From assembly GCA_021464525.1 (NCBI GenBank), contig JADRCO010000676.1, positions 1 to 28,427 of the forward strand: a DNA stretch of 28,427 nucleotides, read 5' to 3'. This document shows, one piece after another, positions 1-9,717 of the stretch (the first letter of the stretch is position 1; every line of letters starts with the position of its first letter). The stretch is from Rhizophagus sp. LPA8_4_AMF (taxonomy: Eukaryota; Glomeromycota; Glomeromycetes; Glomerales; Glomeraceae). The position numbers and the translations under genes are program-made. The notes under the pieces are model-generated. The model was not told where the DNA came from. It was given only the letters and a program-made list of their open reading frames with translations, and ran no database searches.

Positions 1-92
1 CTTATTATAAAAATACCGATCTGGTGGAATTTTTCCAATTTGTGACCGATCTACTGCACCTAGAAAGATGTGGTTACCACCACTGGATTCAT
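1..92 (-). CDS. Partial exon of an unrecognised protein, cut by window edge
   Basis: Reading the minus strand from 90 down to the window edge gives about 30 open codons with a non-repetitive composition, including the run GGNHIFLGAVDRSQIGKIPP. A stop codon lies just upstream in this frame, so a splice acceptor (ATTGAG at about 93-98) would be needed. The exon leaves the window on the left. It is on the same strand as the broken gene at 529-1224 and could be a 3' part of that gene or of its family. I do not recognise the protein. Confidence 0.25.
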
Positions 93-287
93 CTCAATGA
101 AAAGAATCTGTTAAGCTATATTTTATCTTTCTGTAATTACTAGATGCAAAGTTAGTTTTTAAAAATGTACTTTTTAAGATTTATTACTATATATTAAAGT
201 TAAATATTATTAATAAAATTAAAAATAATAATTATAAAAATTATATAAAATCAATGGCTCTACAAACTTCTCTTAAGATATAGGTAG

Positions 288-488
288 CCAAATCTCATTC
301 CAAATAAAAAAAATTCCAAATTAAAGGAAAATTTTAAATTTGTATATAATGGAGTTACTTTAGCTGACAGCAAATTTTTTATTTATAATTATTTAGTTGA
401 AAAAAATGGTATAGGCATAAAGTTTGAAACTAGAGCTATCCAAAAATATATAATTTATCATAGTTTGTATTATAAATTAAGTTTTTAG
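288..488 (+). pseudogene. Possible coding remnant
   Basis: An open frame of about 66 codons without an ATG near its start (a TAG lies just before it) ends at a TAG at 486-488. The middle reads like a real protein (NGVTLADSKFFIYNYLVEK), with mixed residues rather than the Lys/Asn/Ile runs expected from random AT-rich DNA. No family is recognised and no splice sites are convincing. It may equally be chance. Confidence 0.15.
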
Positions 489-501
489 ATGATAGCTAAT
501 T

Positions 502-525
502 TTCGCAGGCAAATATGCCTGCGAA
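502..525. repeat. Perfect GC-rich palindrome with 4-base loop
   Basis: Two perfectly complementary 10-base arms, TTCGCAGGCA (502-511) and TGCCTGCGAA (516-525), flank the loop AATA. It sits in very AT-rich DNA four bases past the stop of the broken gene at 529-1224 on the minus strand. It could be an RNA hairpin in that gene's 3' end or the end of a small inverted-repeat element. Confidence 0.85.
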
Positions 526-528
526 GGT

Positions 529-1224
529 CTACAGACGAAGGGATAATACTGATGCGTGTGCAGTGTGGAATACTAAAACTCTAATCCCGGGAGTAGAACC
601 TTGTAGCCAACCTATAAAGTGTTGTGCTTCAGGTTCATTATTGAATGAAAAAAACAAAAGAGTTAAAGCGCCATGGTGAGAGCCAGCCAGTGGATAATTA
701 TTGATGTTAGCTGGTGGAGCATTTCCGCAGGTGGTAAGGTCTATTACGACATAGACGGGATCAATAATTGATCGGATTTTTGGGTGAGAAAAAATATATT
801 TCGTCCATCCTGCACTAATCCTTCCAAGAGCTTGCGCTTCTTGTCAGTTTTCTCTGGTGCCATCAATAGCTATTCTTCCAGCAAGAAGTTCAGCAAGTGG
901 TTTAACATCTTTTTCCTTCCACTCTGAGGCGGATTTTTTGCGAGAACAGTTCCAGGTTCCAAGAATAATTTCCCTGAGAATACAGATAGAATACTGAGTT
1001 CAACAAAAACACTTGACTATATTTAATAAGACAGAGAAACAATATTATACCTGGCAATAGCTCAGGGTTCATTTCACTAAGGCAAATAAACTTTTCATTA
1101 ATCTTCTGGGCTGAACTGGGCGATCTAACAACAAAAGTATAGTTAATACATAAGAAGAGTATTATTTTAACAAATTAGAACCAGCTTACCTCTGTTTTTT
1201 AGTTACATTGGATTTTCTAGGCAT
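529..1224 (-). pseudogene. Broken three-exon gene of unrecognised family
   Basis: The start codon at 1222-1224 opens exon 1 (1190-1224), which begins MPRKSNVTKKQR. Donor GTAAGC and acceptor TTAG lead to exon 2 (1051-1124). Donor GTATAA and acceptor CTCAG lead to a long third exon (529-973). The third exon reads as a good protein, beginning EIILGTWNCSRKKSASEWKE and later SAGWTKYIFSHPKIRSII. However, that frame does not join exon 2 in phase (a one-base shift is needed), and an in-frame TGA interrupts it about 60 codons in, after the residues GTREN. The final stop is at 529-531. Two independent lesions in otherwise clean coding sequence point to a recently inactivated member of a multigene family. 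No domain is recognised, so the function is unknown. Confidence 0.55.
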
Positions 1225-2179
1225 TTTGTAAATTTAGAAAATCGAATGAAAAGAGTTGGAATTTGGAAAATAATCAGTCATTGTTACTTATCTAGTCAAT
1301 AATAAGTTTATTTTTTTTTTTTGTATTTATATACTTCTTACAAATAAGAGAAACAATATACAAAAAAATTTTAAGTGTCTATCAAACTAAATAATTCAAT
1401 AGATAATAATTAAAATATTATTGTGACTAAATACAACTTATTATGTGATGTAGAATTTGGAGTAATGCGATATTTTAAATAGTAATATTTCAATCATATG
1501 AATTACTGTAATACCTGTAATACGTCATTCTGAAGGAAAATTCTTATCAGATGCAGGATGCAGGGCAGAAGCCCGGAATTATTCTGATATCATATCAGAA
1601 AATAATTTAAAATCCATGTCAATATCATCATTTTTCGTTTAATGGAAGAATCCTTTTTGATATTTAAGCCGGATGTGATATACTTACCATATAGTTTGTG
1701 AGAAGACATAACAAATATAATAAAAAAAAATCCAGATACGAGTGTAAAGATTTCCAAATACATTAATCATATATTCAACTGCGGGTAGAAATATAAATGG
1801 ACAACTGCAGAGAAGAAAATAAGTGGACAATATGGAGATTATCGTAGATAAACTGAATTACAAGTATTTTTTTATAAGCAAAGACATATGGCGTAGTAAT
1901 TTCTTATTCATATGTTTAGTCCGCCACTTGATATCATAACATTAGTAAAACACGAATAACAAAGATTTTAAAATCGAGTTAAAACATGTTCTTTATTGAT
2001 CGTGACCTGAAATGTACTATAAGTGCAATAAATCGTTTTAACCCTATACATTTTTTTTAAAAGGAAAATCCATAAAAATGCCCAACTACGAAACCGTGAT
2101 CACGGTTGGCTTATATCAATAAGTAAAATTGCTGGGAATAAAATCACTTCGCTAACTACGTTCAATTCATTTGTAATGC
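1225..2179. other. Intergenic, no gene seen
   Basis: AT-rich DNA with no frame longer than about 30-40 codons that looks coding. It separates the upstream ends of one broken gene (minus, start 1224) from the 3' end of the RING pseudogene (minus, stop 2180). The only structured item is the palindromic repeat at 2074-2114. A poly-T run at about 1310-1322 lies in the putative promoter of the 529-1224 gene. Confidence 0.6.
2074..2114. repeat. Dispersed hairpin repeat, copy 1
   Basis: The core ACCGTGATCACGGT (2093-2106) is a perfect 14-base palindrome. It is bracketed by GCCCAAC on the left and GTTGGC on the right, which can extend the stem. A second copy in the same orientation lies at 4430-4476. 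The shared frame is AAAAATGCCCAAC ... GTTGGCTTAT, preceded in both by AAAAGGAAA and CATAAAA. The pair brackets the RING pseudogene and the hAT-like element. Confidence 0.7.
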
Positions 2180-3114
2180 TCATTCAGAACTGCCAGCATT
2201 TATTTTGATCTGGAACGCCACATATTTGATATTCTCTGAACTCAACTTCGAAATAGATGATGCTGTAAATAACTTGATTCGAGCTCTTTTTATTCTCTTT
2301 CAGATTGTAGCTTTAGAAATCTCCTTGGGGAGTTGATCTTTGACTTCATGATTAATCTTCTTTCGAGACTCATGCTCTTCCAGATGTTTATATTGGACAA
2401 GACGTTTTTCTAATCCTTCTCCAAAGAAGAGGTAGCTTATATCACTTCAGAACGAGCCTCCTCATCTAGTTTTTCGGCATTACAAATGTGAAAATATAAA
2501 TCGAAGAACATATTCTTCTCACTTCCTAGGCTAGAAGCCCTCCCCTTTCCTTAAGATCAGAAGTCCGAGGAATATCAGTGCTCATCTCCTGGACAAGCCT
2601 TTTTAGCATACGAGAATCCTCGGTCTTGACAGGCTTCTTAACCCTTTTACTGGGTTTGACCACAGAGGTAGAATCATTCCTCCGTTTTTGACTGGTAGGA
2701 GTGGGCTGATTTATAGCTCGAGTTATTACTTCCTTGTCATTCGGTCTCGTATCTTGATTAACAGGCAAAGGATTTAGGCTAAGGTCACTTGCTAACATCC
2801 TTGTTATAGTTGAAGTTCCACTTGATTGGGTTGACTCAGAATCTCGTCCAGTTTCAGTCTTGATTGTCTTTCTACATTTGGGGAAAGGACATACACTCAG
2901 CATATAGGCAATATCTTGTTCTCAATGCAAGGTACATGGAATGTGTGGCCACAAGCGAAGAAAGGATTGTGAACGGCTTGAGGCGTGGTGTAAAAATTTC
3001 ATTATTGCACTCTGAACATGGTTCTAGTTCAGGTATTTCCATACCTTCAACAAGGTCATCTCCGAGAGATTTCAAGATATTGTATGCAAGTAATTTGAGA
3101 TTATTGGGAGCCAT
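2180..3114 (-). pseudogene. Frameshifted RING-finger protein pseudogene
   Basis: The start is ATG at 3112-3114. The first frame opens with MAPNNLKLLAYNILKSLGDD and carries the first RING cysteine pair (CSEC). Within codons of each other the reading must jump frame to keep the canonical RING signature: CGHTFH-x2-C follows in a second frame at about 2920-2945, and CPFPKC in a third at about 2885. Two single-base losses explain this. The C-terminal part (2526-2880) is rich in Ser, Thr and Lys. Beyond it, a region typical of this fungal family can still be followed to a stop at 2180-2182, through at least one more frameshift and stops around 2430-2440. An intact relative would be a cytosolic or nuclear zinc-binding protein, probably an E3 ubiquitin ligase. 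This copy cannot make a RING. Family recognition is from motif order, not from a search. Confidence 0.8.
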
Positions 3115-3191
3115 GGTGTTCCACTGATATAAAGAACAATAATTCGCTTTTTTTATAGTGATAAAAAAATGCCATAGGAGCCAGAGATCAC

Positions 3192-4133
3192 TAAAGATGG
3201 TGAATGGTCCTACTCAGTCCTATTCAGTCCTACGTGATCAGTCTTTGGAACCGGACCAGTACAGAATGCAGTCTTGGAAGCAGCAGGACCGAGGTGAAGA
3301 CTGACATCGGTCCTAACTTTCGGTCTTTATAATTTTATATAAATTTTTACATAGCACCTCAATCACATGATTCACAGTTTTTTCTGATATTATAATATTA
3401 ATAAATTTTGTAACAATTTAACCAATCAGGCATATCCAAATCACATGGCAAGATTACGCCTCTACACAAATTAGATAGTTTAATTATCCATTAATTGCCA
3501 ATCCAGATAAGATCGGCACTATCGCTATATAAATGTATTAGTAAATTTTGGAGCAAATTTATTATTAATTTTTTATTATTTTAGAATCTGAGCTGCGTAT
3601 ATAGGTAAGTCATAAATATTAAAATACAATTATTGATTTATTTTACTGCATATGTACATAGTATTTTCTTAAAATATAAAAGGTACTTTCCTATAAGCTC
3701 AAAAAATCAATTCTTCGAATTTATAATTATTTTTATGCACAGTATATTCGATTATAAAAATAGTGCCAATCTTATCCGGCTGATCCAAATTAATGTATAC
3801 AAATAAACTATATTATTATTGTTGTGTTATATTTAATTAAACCTTATTATCTATTATAATACATTGATGGTGACAATTATATTTTTACCAAAAATTTTCA
3901 ATAAAATTAAAATAAATAATACTAACGAACAGTTATAATAACTGATAATAATAAAATTATTTTACATTTATATTATGGTCTTTTAAAGACTACAGTCCTA
4001 AAAAAGACTGACGGTCTTATTATTATTTACAAAGACCATTTAGGACCATAAGAGTTCACAGTCTTTTTGGTCTGGTCATTTTGGTCTTAAGACTGAAAAG
4101 ACCATAAGTCCCGAGAACAAGTAACCATCTTTA
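3192..4133. mobile_element. Non-autonomous hAT-like DNA transposon, 942 bases
   Basis: The ends are inverted repeats TAAAGATGG (3192-3200) and CCATCTTTA (4125-4133), with partial pairing to about 12 bases. Directly outside lie identical 8-base target duplications GAGATCAC at 3184-3191 and 4134-4141. An 8-base duplication is the hallmark of the hAT superfamily. The subterminal regions are crowded with short motifs related to GGTCCTA, AGTCC and GACC on both strands (about 3205-3330 and 3978-4115), like transposase-binding arrays. No open frame for a transposase exists inside, so it must be moved by an autonomous relative. The middle holds a further inverted repeat (3503-3779). Confidence 0.85.
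3503..3779. repeat. Nested inverted repeat inside the hAT-like element
   Basis: The arms CCAGATAAGATCGGCACTAT (3503-3522) and, inverted, CCGGATAAGATTGGCACTAT (3760-3779) match at 18 of 20 positions. The 237-base interior is AT-rich and non-coding. This looks like a second small element inserted within the 942-base one, or an internal structural part of it. I could not find a clear target duplication for it. Confidence 0.7.
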
Positions 4134-4198
4134 GAGATCACGGATCTTCATCTTCCATTACGTTTTTCTTTTGTCATTTCGTTAATCTTTCCCCTTGC

Positions 4199-4359
4199 AA
4201 ATCACCATGATTAGTCATACATTAATGGTAAAATATTTTTTCTCGGATAAACAGTAATACCATAGTTTATCAGGAATTGCAAATCATCACACATAATCAC
4301 CATAACAGTAAAATATTTTTCTCGGATGTACAGTGGTACCATAGTCTATTCGGAAGTGG
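4199..4359. repeat. Imperfect tandem duplication, about 80-base unit
   Basis: Two adjacent units (4199-4280 and 4281-4359) share AAATCA..., GTAAAATATTTTT and CTCGGAT, then ACAGT, TACCATAG and a TC-rich end, with scattered differences. No coding frame is shared. It lies just right of the hAT-like element. Confidence 0.75.
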
Positions 4360-4429
4360 ATATTCGTTTTATATTCGTTATAATTTTTAATTACTCTAGT
4401 TATAAAAAGGAAATTTGTGTTTGAACATA

Positions 4430-4476
4430 AAAAATGCCCAACAGCGAGACCGTGACCCAAGGTCACAGTTGGCTTA
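4430..4476. repeat. Dispersed hairpin repeat, copy 2
   Basis: Same-orientation copy of the repeat at 2074-2114, with the same bracketing GCCCAAC ... GTTGGCTTAT. The core here is GTGACC-CAA-GGTCAC rather than the perfect 14-base palindrome. The pairing is retained although the bases differ, which suggests that the stem matters or that each copy arose from a palindromic master. Confidence 0.7.
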
Positions 4477-4997
4477 TTTCTAAAAATTTGGCATCTCATA
4501 TAATATAGTATTTGTTAACTAATTTCCGGTACTACTGTGCTTTATTAAAAAAATGCAAGATGTCATCGAGGAAAACGGGACGAACAATAATACAAGATGT
4601 TTCTATACTTGCTTATTCTCGAATGATACGAATCTATATTTGCTTTTATTTGTAAGAGTCGTCAGCGCAGCTCTATCCTTAATAAACCAACTTCTAAGCA
4701 ACATTTGAATATATTCGTAAAATACTAAATATTCGAGTGGTATCAGATTGTATACACATTGTTTCTATTATAATCCGCGTCTCAAACGTTTTGTAGATCT
4801 ATTTCGGCCCATGATTAGCCCATGCGTCTATCATCCTTCGGATGATAACCCATTTATATACTACTAGATCAGCAAATAACTATTACATACAGATGATCAT
4901 CAGTTGATGCATTTGTGCGACTTTGACTTTGTAAAACTACCAAACTACTTAAATTCACAAACGCAATAGCCTGAGGATGTTTGTCTTATTTTTAAAA
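4477..4997. other. Intergenic, upstream of the DUF3455-like gene
   Basis: No convincing gene. A short frame from an ATG at 4552 runs 51 codons but resembles nothing known and is probably chance. Promoter-like features for the next gene include TTTATATA at about 4852-4859 and a small perfect hairpin, ATCATCC-TTC-GGATGAT, near 4829-4845. Confidence 0.5.
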
Positions 4998-5920
4998 TGC
5001 AAATTGGAACTAACACTGGTAAATTATCATATATAACATTAAAAGTTTTATCCCGCACATTTAACACAATATTTTTATGAAATATAGAATTTCCTAATCA
5101 TCTAGGAGACATTCCAGAAGCTGTCAAGGTTCCGGATGGAAATGTCTTCAAATTCGTCTTATACGGAGTCGCAGTATTAGACTATAAGTATAATGCAAGT
5201 GACTCTACTTGGAAGATTTGTATGTATTCTATTCCTTGGTTATTGACTTTACATTGTCCACGTGATACTCGCACTGTTCGCACGTCTAATTCTAGAACTC
5301 CCTTGATAGGTAAAGGCGAGACATTTCTTGTTAACCATCCTAAAGATTTTTCTTCTTTTAATGCAAGCTCAATCGTAGCTACATCATCAGGTGTCGCATT
5401 GGATCAATGTATGAATCCCAAATCTTATTTAATTTGTATTAATCTTAATAATATTCTAACCTGATCGATTTTATTAATTTACCTACAGTTGGTAATACTC
5501 ATAATGGAGCTTTAAAATCTCTTATTCCAGGAGATACATCATTTGCCAATGGTCAATCTGTGGCTTTCGAATATGATACTAAAACAAATATTGTTCGTTG
5601 GTCTTTAGGTGAAATTAAGGTATGCTTTTTCCTTTTACATCTTGCAATAGTTTATGAATATACTAATGTAAAGTATTACTGTATTATTGTAATTATTAGG
5701 CCTCTCAAGGAGTATTTTCTGATATTACTCATATATTAGGTTATCACACTTCAAAACATGACCTTTCTGAGGGTTCACGTATGTTACTTTACATTGAATT
5801 ATCAATATATCAGTAATACCAAATAGTTGATTACTTATTATATTAATTTTTATAGATCCCGATGGATACGTCCGTGGCATTACCATCGATGTTACTGCTT
5901 TATATTATTGTAAGGAATAG
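4998..5920 (+). CDS. Six-exon gene, probable DUF3455-like protein
   Basis: Exons I infer: 4998-5019, 5088-5219, about 5310-5408 (or starting at 5296 with a shifted donor), 5489-5619, 5700-5778, 5856-5920. Introns have donors GTAAAT, GTATGT, GTATGA, GTATGC and GTATGT, all ending AG, and the phases join without stops, giving about 175 residues. It opens MQIGTNTEFPNHLGDIPEAV. Family-like features are an N-terminal IPEAVKVPDG strand, a KFVLYGVAVLDYKY stretch where DUF3455 proteins have their xHGxGVQIYxC-type strand, WSLGEIKASQGVFSDITHIL, and a Tyr-rich end ALYYCKE. DUF3455 proteins are small, often secreted and of unknown function, but no signal peptide is evident here. The exon 2/3 junction is ambiguous. 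Family assignment is from memory of motif order and could be wrong; the gene model looks intact. Confidence 0.55.
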
Positions 5921-6538
5921 ATTTATTGTAAAAATTCACTCTGTCCACTCACACAATTCAGCGGGTTTTTGATTATTTTGAAGCATAATAAATGAAATAA
6001 TTATTTTATTGGTTTAAGTTTCTCTCAATTATTTTTCGAATGATATAAAATGCCAAGAAAAAAAAAATTTGATCAAACAGCATATAAAGTGTCAACTGTC
6101 AATTCGATAGCATACACTGATTTTATAGCGATTTTAATAATTTATACTTGCATTATATGGCTAGATGCGCCATATAATAAAAGTTTCGCCTTTAATTTTA
6201 TTATTTTATTTCAGTCTGTGTATTATATAGGTTTCAATTTTCATATTTAATATCTTTTGATTTTGTTGGAGTACGTCACTATAGATCTGCGGAGATCATG
6301 TGACTAATAACAACGATCTTCCTCAAAAACATTTCAGCTGATTGACAAAAGGTTACACACAGCTAAAAACCCATCAAAAATTATTAAAATATAACGTTAT
6401 TTTCCCAATCGGCGGATATGAATATTCCGATTATTTTTTTTACAATAAATTTTTCTGTTTTTATAGCGATGCATTTTTTAACTTTTAAGGCTATTTCGGA
6501 TGCTATAGGCTTGCGTATCCTATATTTTTGTAGGTAAA

Positions 6539-6733
6539 ATGCCACATAAATGCAACAATCGTCATAAGAAGGTTCGCGGAACACCTTCTGTTGTTAGTAG
6601 TCGAAAGGAGAGGATCGATCATTTTAACGCAGGTGAGTTGCGTATGTTGAACCGTTCAGAATTCTGCGGATCCGTTGCGAAGTTAGATGGTTTGGAAGCG
6701 CATTTTGTCTCCCAAATTACTTTCCCAACTTAA
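6539..6733 (+). CDS. Doubtful small gene or first exon
   Basis: The frame begins MPHKCNNRHKKVRGTPSVVS and is more GC-rich and basic than its surroundings for the first 31 codons. A strong donor, GTGAGT, follows at 6633, so the real product could be a first exon (6539-6632) spliced to something downstream. Candidate acceptors are the CCAG at about 6746-6749 or the CTAG at about 6771-6774. No downstream exon is convincing. It may be a remnant; no family is recognised. Confidence 0.2.
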   Translation: MPHKCNNRHKKVRGTPSVVSSRKERIDHFNAGELRMLNRSEFCGSVAKLDGLEAHFVSQITFPT

Positions 6734-7821
6734 TACACTCTCGTATCCAGACCGACCATTTATTGTATTCCTAGAGTTGGCTATTTTAAAAAGATCACTT
6801 CGACTAACACTAGGGGGAGGTATAAAGCCTTCTCTAACATCCTACAAGTACAATAATAGTCAAAATGAGTAGTCAGTAAAACTGAATGATGATTTGTAAG
6901 GTCACTCATCTACCAGTTTCGTGGACATGAGTAGCTCGCTTAAGTATTATTGGGATAACCAATACCCACTGTCATGACCATAATAATGATAACAAATATG
7001 ACAATAATTCGCTCGCATACAACAACTACCCCTGGATGTGGAATAATTAAATTAATATCTCTTTAACCAAAGATTATTATTATCGAAGACATTGTTTTTT
7101 GCATAAATTTGTTTATTAAAAATCGAACGTTACGGTACAACTCACGGTAAGATAACATCGACACCGAAATGCTTCGAACATGTTTCATTTTAACTGCTAA
7201 TATTATATTGTAATAAATTTCAAAAGAAAGAAAAGAAAGAATATTGAAATTTTTCAAATAAATATCTTTATTCTTTAAGAAAAAATTATTCAATTTAATG
7301 CAGCATCATAGTAGGTCTGTTATTTTCTACATTATACAATTTATACATATAGTCCAAAAAAGAACTTTTATTTTATAGTCAGTATAATGCGTCAATATAT
7401 TTGTGGTTTTGTGGTTTACGGTTAATAAAGGATACACTTTTTTTAAAAAAAACTGAGAATATACACAATTAATATTTATTCTATTAAAAATACCTTAGTT
7501 CTTTTGCAGATTCACTAGATAACAAGAAGCGAAACTTTAGCAGATTACGGTCCGATTCGGAAGTTGTTTAACACAAAAAGAATTATTCAAAAATCAATAT
7601 TGTTTATTATCTTTTCTTGATGGTATAAACGCCTTTGTCGCTTTTGTTACATTCTCTAATCGAACGCGCTTCACGATGCCCATTAGTTTCCAACTATCTA
7701 TTTTTTCATATTTTATCAAGTGGATAAAATTTAGTCTGGGGTTTCAATTCCTTTTCTTTTACGCATTTTTACATATTGATATAAAATCACTGGTTCCAAT
7801 CTGGTGAACATGCTCTCGTTG

Positions 7822-7967
7822 GCAAATTTAAAGAACCCAGAAATATTCGGTAAAGCTTGATATAAAATAAAAAATTATACGCAATTTTGGGAGTACTATT
7901 CGAGAATGGTGGTATAATTTATCTTATTTTGAACTTTACCGAATATTTCCGAGTTCTTTAAATTTGC
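7822..7967. repeat. Long inverted repeat (snap-back), about 57-base arms
   Basis: The first 34 bases of each arm (from 7822 rightward, from 7967 leftward) match at 32 positions, starting GCAAATTTAAAGAAC. Similarity continues more weakly to TTATAC at about 7880 and 7911. The arms can be read as coding on both sides (LKNPEIFGK in the left arm on the plus strand, LKNSEIFGK in the right arm on the minus strand), so the palindrome carries two opposed copies of one short coding-like segment. It is most likely a foldback element or a piece of a larger dispersed repeat. Confidence 0.75.
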
Positions 7968-8187
7968 TAAGTGTCCATCAACAATTAGTGTAATGGCCCG
8001 CCAGTGATAATTTCGGCCGGCATTAGAACTGTTATTTTTAATAGTCATGTGATAGACAACACGAATTTTTATTGTTACAAAATTTATATTATCAAATCTA
8101 GCTTTTATTTTTTTCACTGATAAATGATAACAATACAATAAATTGTAAAAATTAATTAATTGAATAATGAAATATGTAGTAAAAAGA

Positions 8188-9717
8188 TTATGCTAGATTC
8201 TCTTCTGTTTCATTACTGCTTGATTTCTTGTTAATTTGCTTTTTTTTATAATAAAAAATAAATGAAATACATATAACAACAATTATTACAAATAAGACTA
8301 TAATAGCTACACGTGTTCTTGATACATCTCCATAAAAAGAAGAGCTAGCAGCAGCTGATACTTCCGTTTGAATAGGAGCAAAACTGTTATTCCCACCAAA
8401 TCTCGTTGGTGTATTTTTAACTGTGTTATCATCGTATATAAACTTAGCTAATAATGACCATTTATATTTCAATGGATCTGTAACATTTAATTTATAAAAG
8501 TCATCAATGTTACTTCTTATTAAAGGATCATTATTTGATTCATTTCTACCTTTAAAATTTAAATAATTATTAGTATTAAATTTTACAATTTCATCATAAG
8601 AATAAGCAAATTATATTTACCAAATGCAGAAATCATATAATTTTTAACCATTAATGATGTGTGACCACTTAAAGCTCCAATAGGATTTTCTACTACTGGT
8701 GTTGACCATTCATATGGTATTTTTGAGGTATCCAAGACTGACAAATGTGGTAAAGCTGGTACTGATGGTTTTGATACTCCACCGAATACAATAACACGTC
8801 CATCTGAAGCTATAAAAATCAAAAATAAAATTTAGGAATTATAAATAAAATTTACAAGAACTAATGTTTAAGTATGATGCTTACTTGAAACAGCTGTATG
8901 ATCGATACGTGCTTCAGGTGTTTTACCAGTTATGTTCTATTGTGTTCACAAGAAAAATATCAATTTCTGCAATAATTCAATCAATAAATATTTAGTAGAT
9001 TAAAAACATTTTAAATACCACAATTTGCCACGTATCATTTATAGTGTCATAAATTAATGAGCTATTCATTAACACATTTCCTTTATTGATTTGTCCACCA
9101 ATAAATAAAATTTGACCATTTGGAACTAAAACTTGTGCATATTTATTATAGCGACTAAGAGAAGCTTTGGAAGGGTTGTTTGAAAGGATTAACGGACTTG
9201 AAGCACTATTATAGATCTCCATGTTAATTGTATCGAAAATTATCACGTTTTCATCAAAAAATTCTGGAAGTAAATAGGATTTGCCAGTTTTCTCATCAAA
9301 AATCCATCTTTCCGGTCCACTATGTTTCACGGGTTGTAAAATTTTGACATTTTGGTTTATATTCCATTTTTTTAATGTAGTGTCAAATATATTAAGGTAT
9401 AAATTACCAGCGAATCCTTCCAAAAACATTATTTTATTACCACCCGGAATTGGACCACGAAATGCAAGGTTATCTGGTTTAGGTTTAATATTCGTGAGAT
9501 CTATCCATTTGGATTCTTCAACAAGTTCGTCAGTATCTAATGATATTCCTGCTAAATCTACATAAAAAAAATTAACAACACCAAGACAATACACTTTATC
9601 TTCTATAATGAAAGTCGTTTCGATATTAAAGTATAATCTACAATTTGATAAAATAATCTGATTAAAAATTATTAGAACTGTCAAAATTATTAACTTTGAT
9701 AATGATAAGCATCTCAT
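8188..9717 (-). CDS. Kelch beta-propeller single-pass membrane protein (A)
   Basis: Four exons: 9019-9717, 8885-8936, 8621-8809 and 8188-8549, 433 residues. Donors are GTATTT, GTAAGC and GTAAAT, and all joins are in phase. Residues 1-25 form a signal peptide (hydrophobic ILTVLIIF core). The ectodomain has Kelch-type blades: VPNGQILFIGG followed by a Tyr-Asp strand and DTWQ at the end of exon 1, then ARIDHTAVSTSDGRVIVFGG in exons 2-3. The last exon has a juxtamembrane PLKYKW motif, a transmembrane helix VAIIVLFVIIVVICISFIFYY and a Lys-rich stop-transfer KKKQINKK, then a tail of about 15 residues. The topology is type I with the propeller outside. Kelch propellers bind proteins or sugars; galactose-oxidase-like enzymes share the fold, but no copper-ligand set is evident. 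It is the last gene of a tandem trio in transcription order. Confidence 0.9.

Larger units (their letters stand above)
5921..8187. other. Long non-coding stretch with small gene fragments
   Basis: AT-rich DNA between the DUF3455-like gene and the 3' end of the first Kelch gene. A 66-codon frame at 6050-6250 starts MPRKKKFDQTAYKV and then becomes hydrophobic. It shares the MPRK-type start with the broken gene at 529-1224, but the rest looks non-coding. A 28-codon frame on the minus strand near 7610-7690 (MGIVKRVRLENVTK) is also unrecognised. The long inverted repeat at 7822-7967 is the clearest structure. I see no RNA gene. Confidence 0.5.

Noticed and set aside
2864-3127. 87-codon plus-strand frame
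   Set aside because: Antisense shadow of the RING pseudogene, whose cysteine-histidine motifs identify the minus strand as coding.
4287-4499. 70-codon minus-strand frame
   Set aside because: It spans half of a tandem duplication and the hairpin repeat, so it is composed of non-coding repeats.
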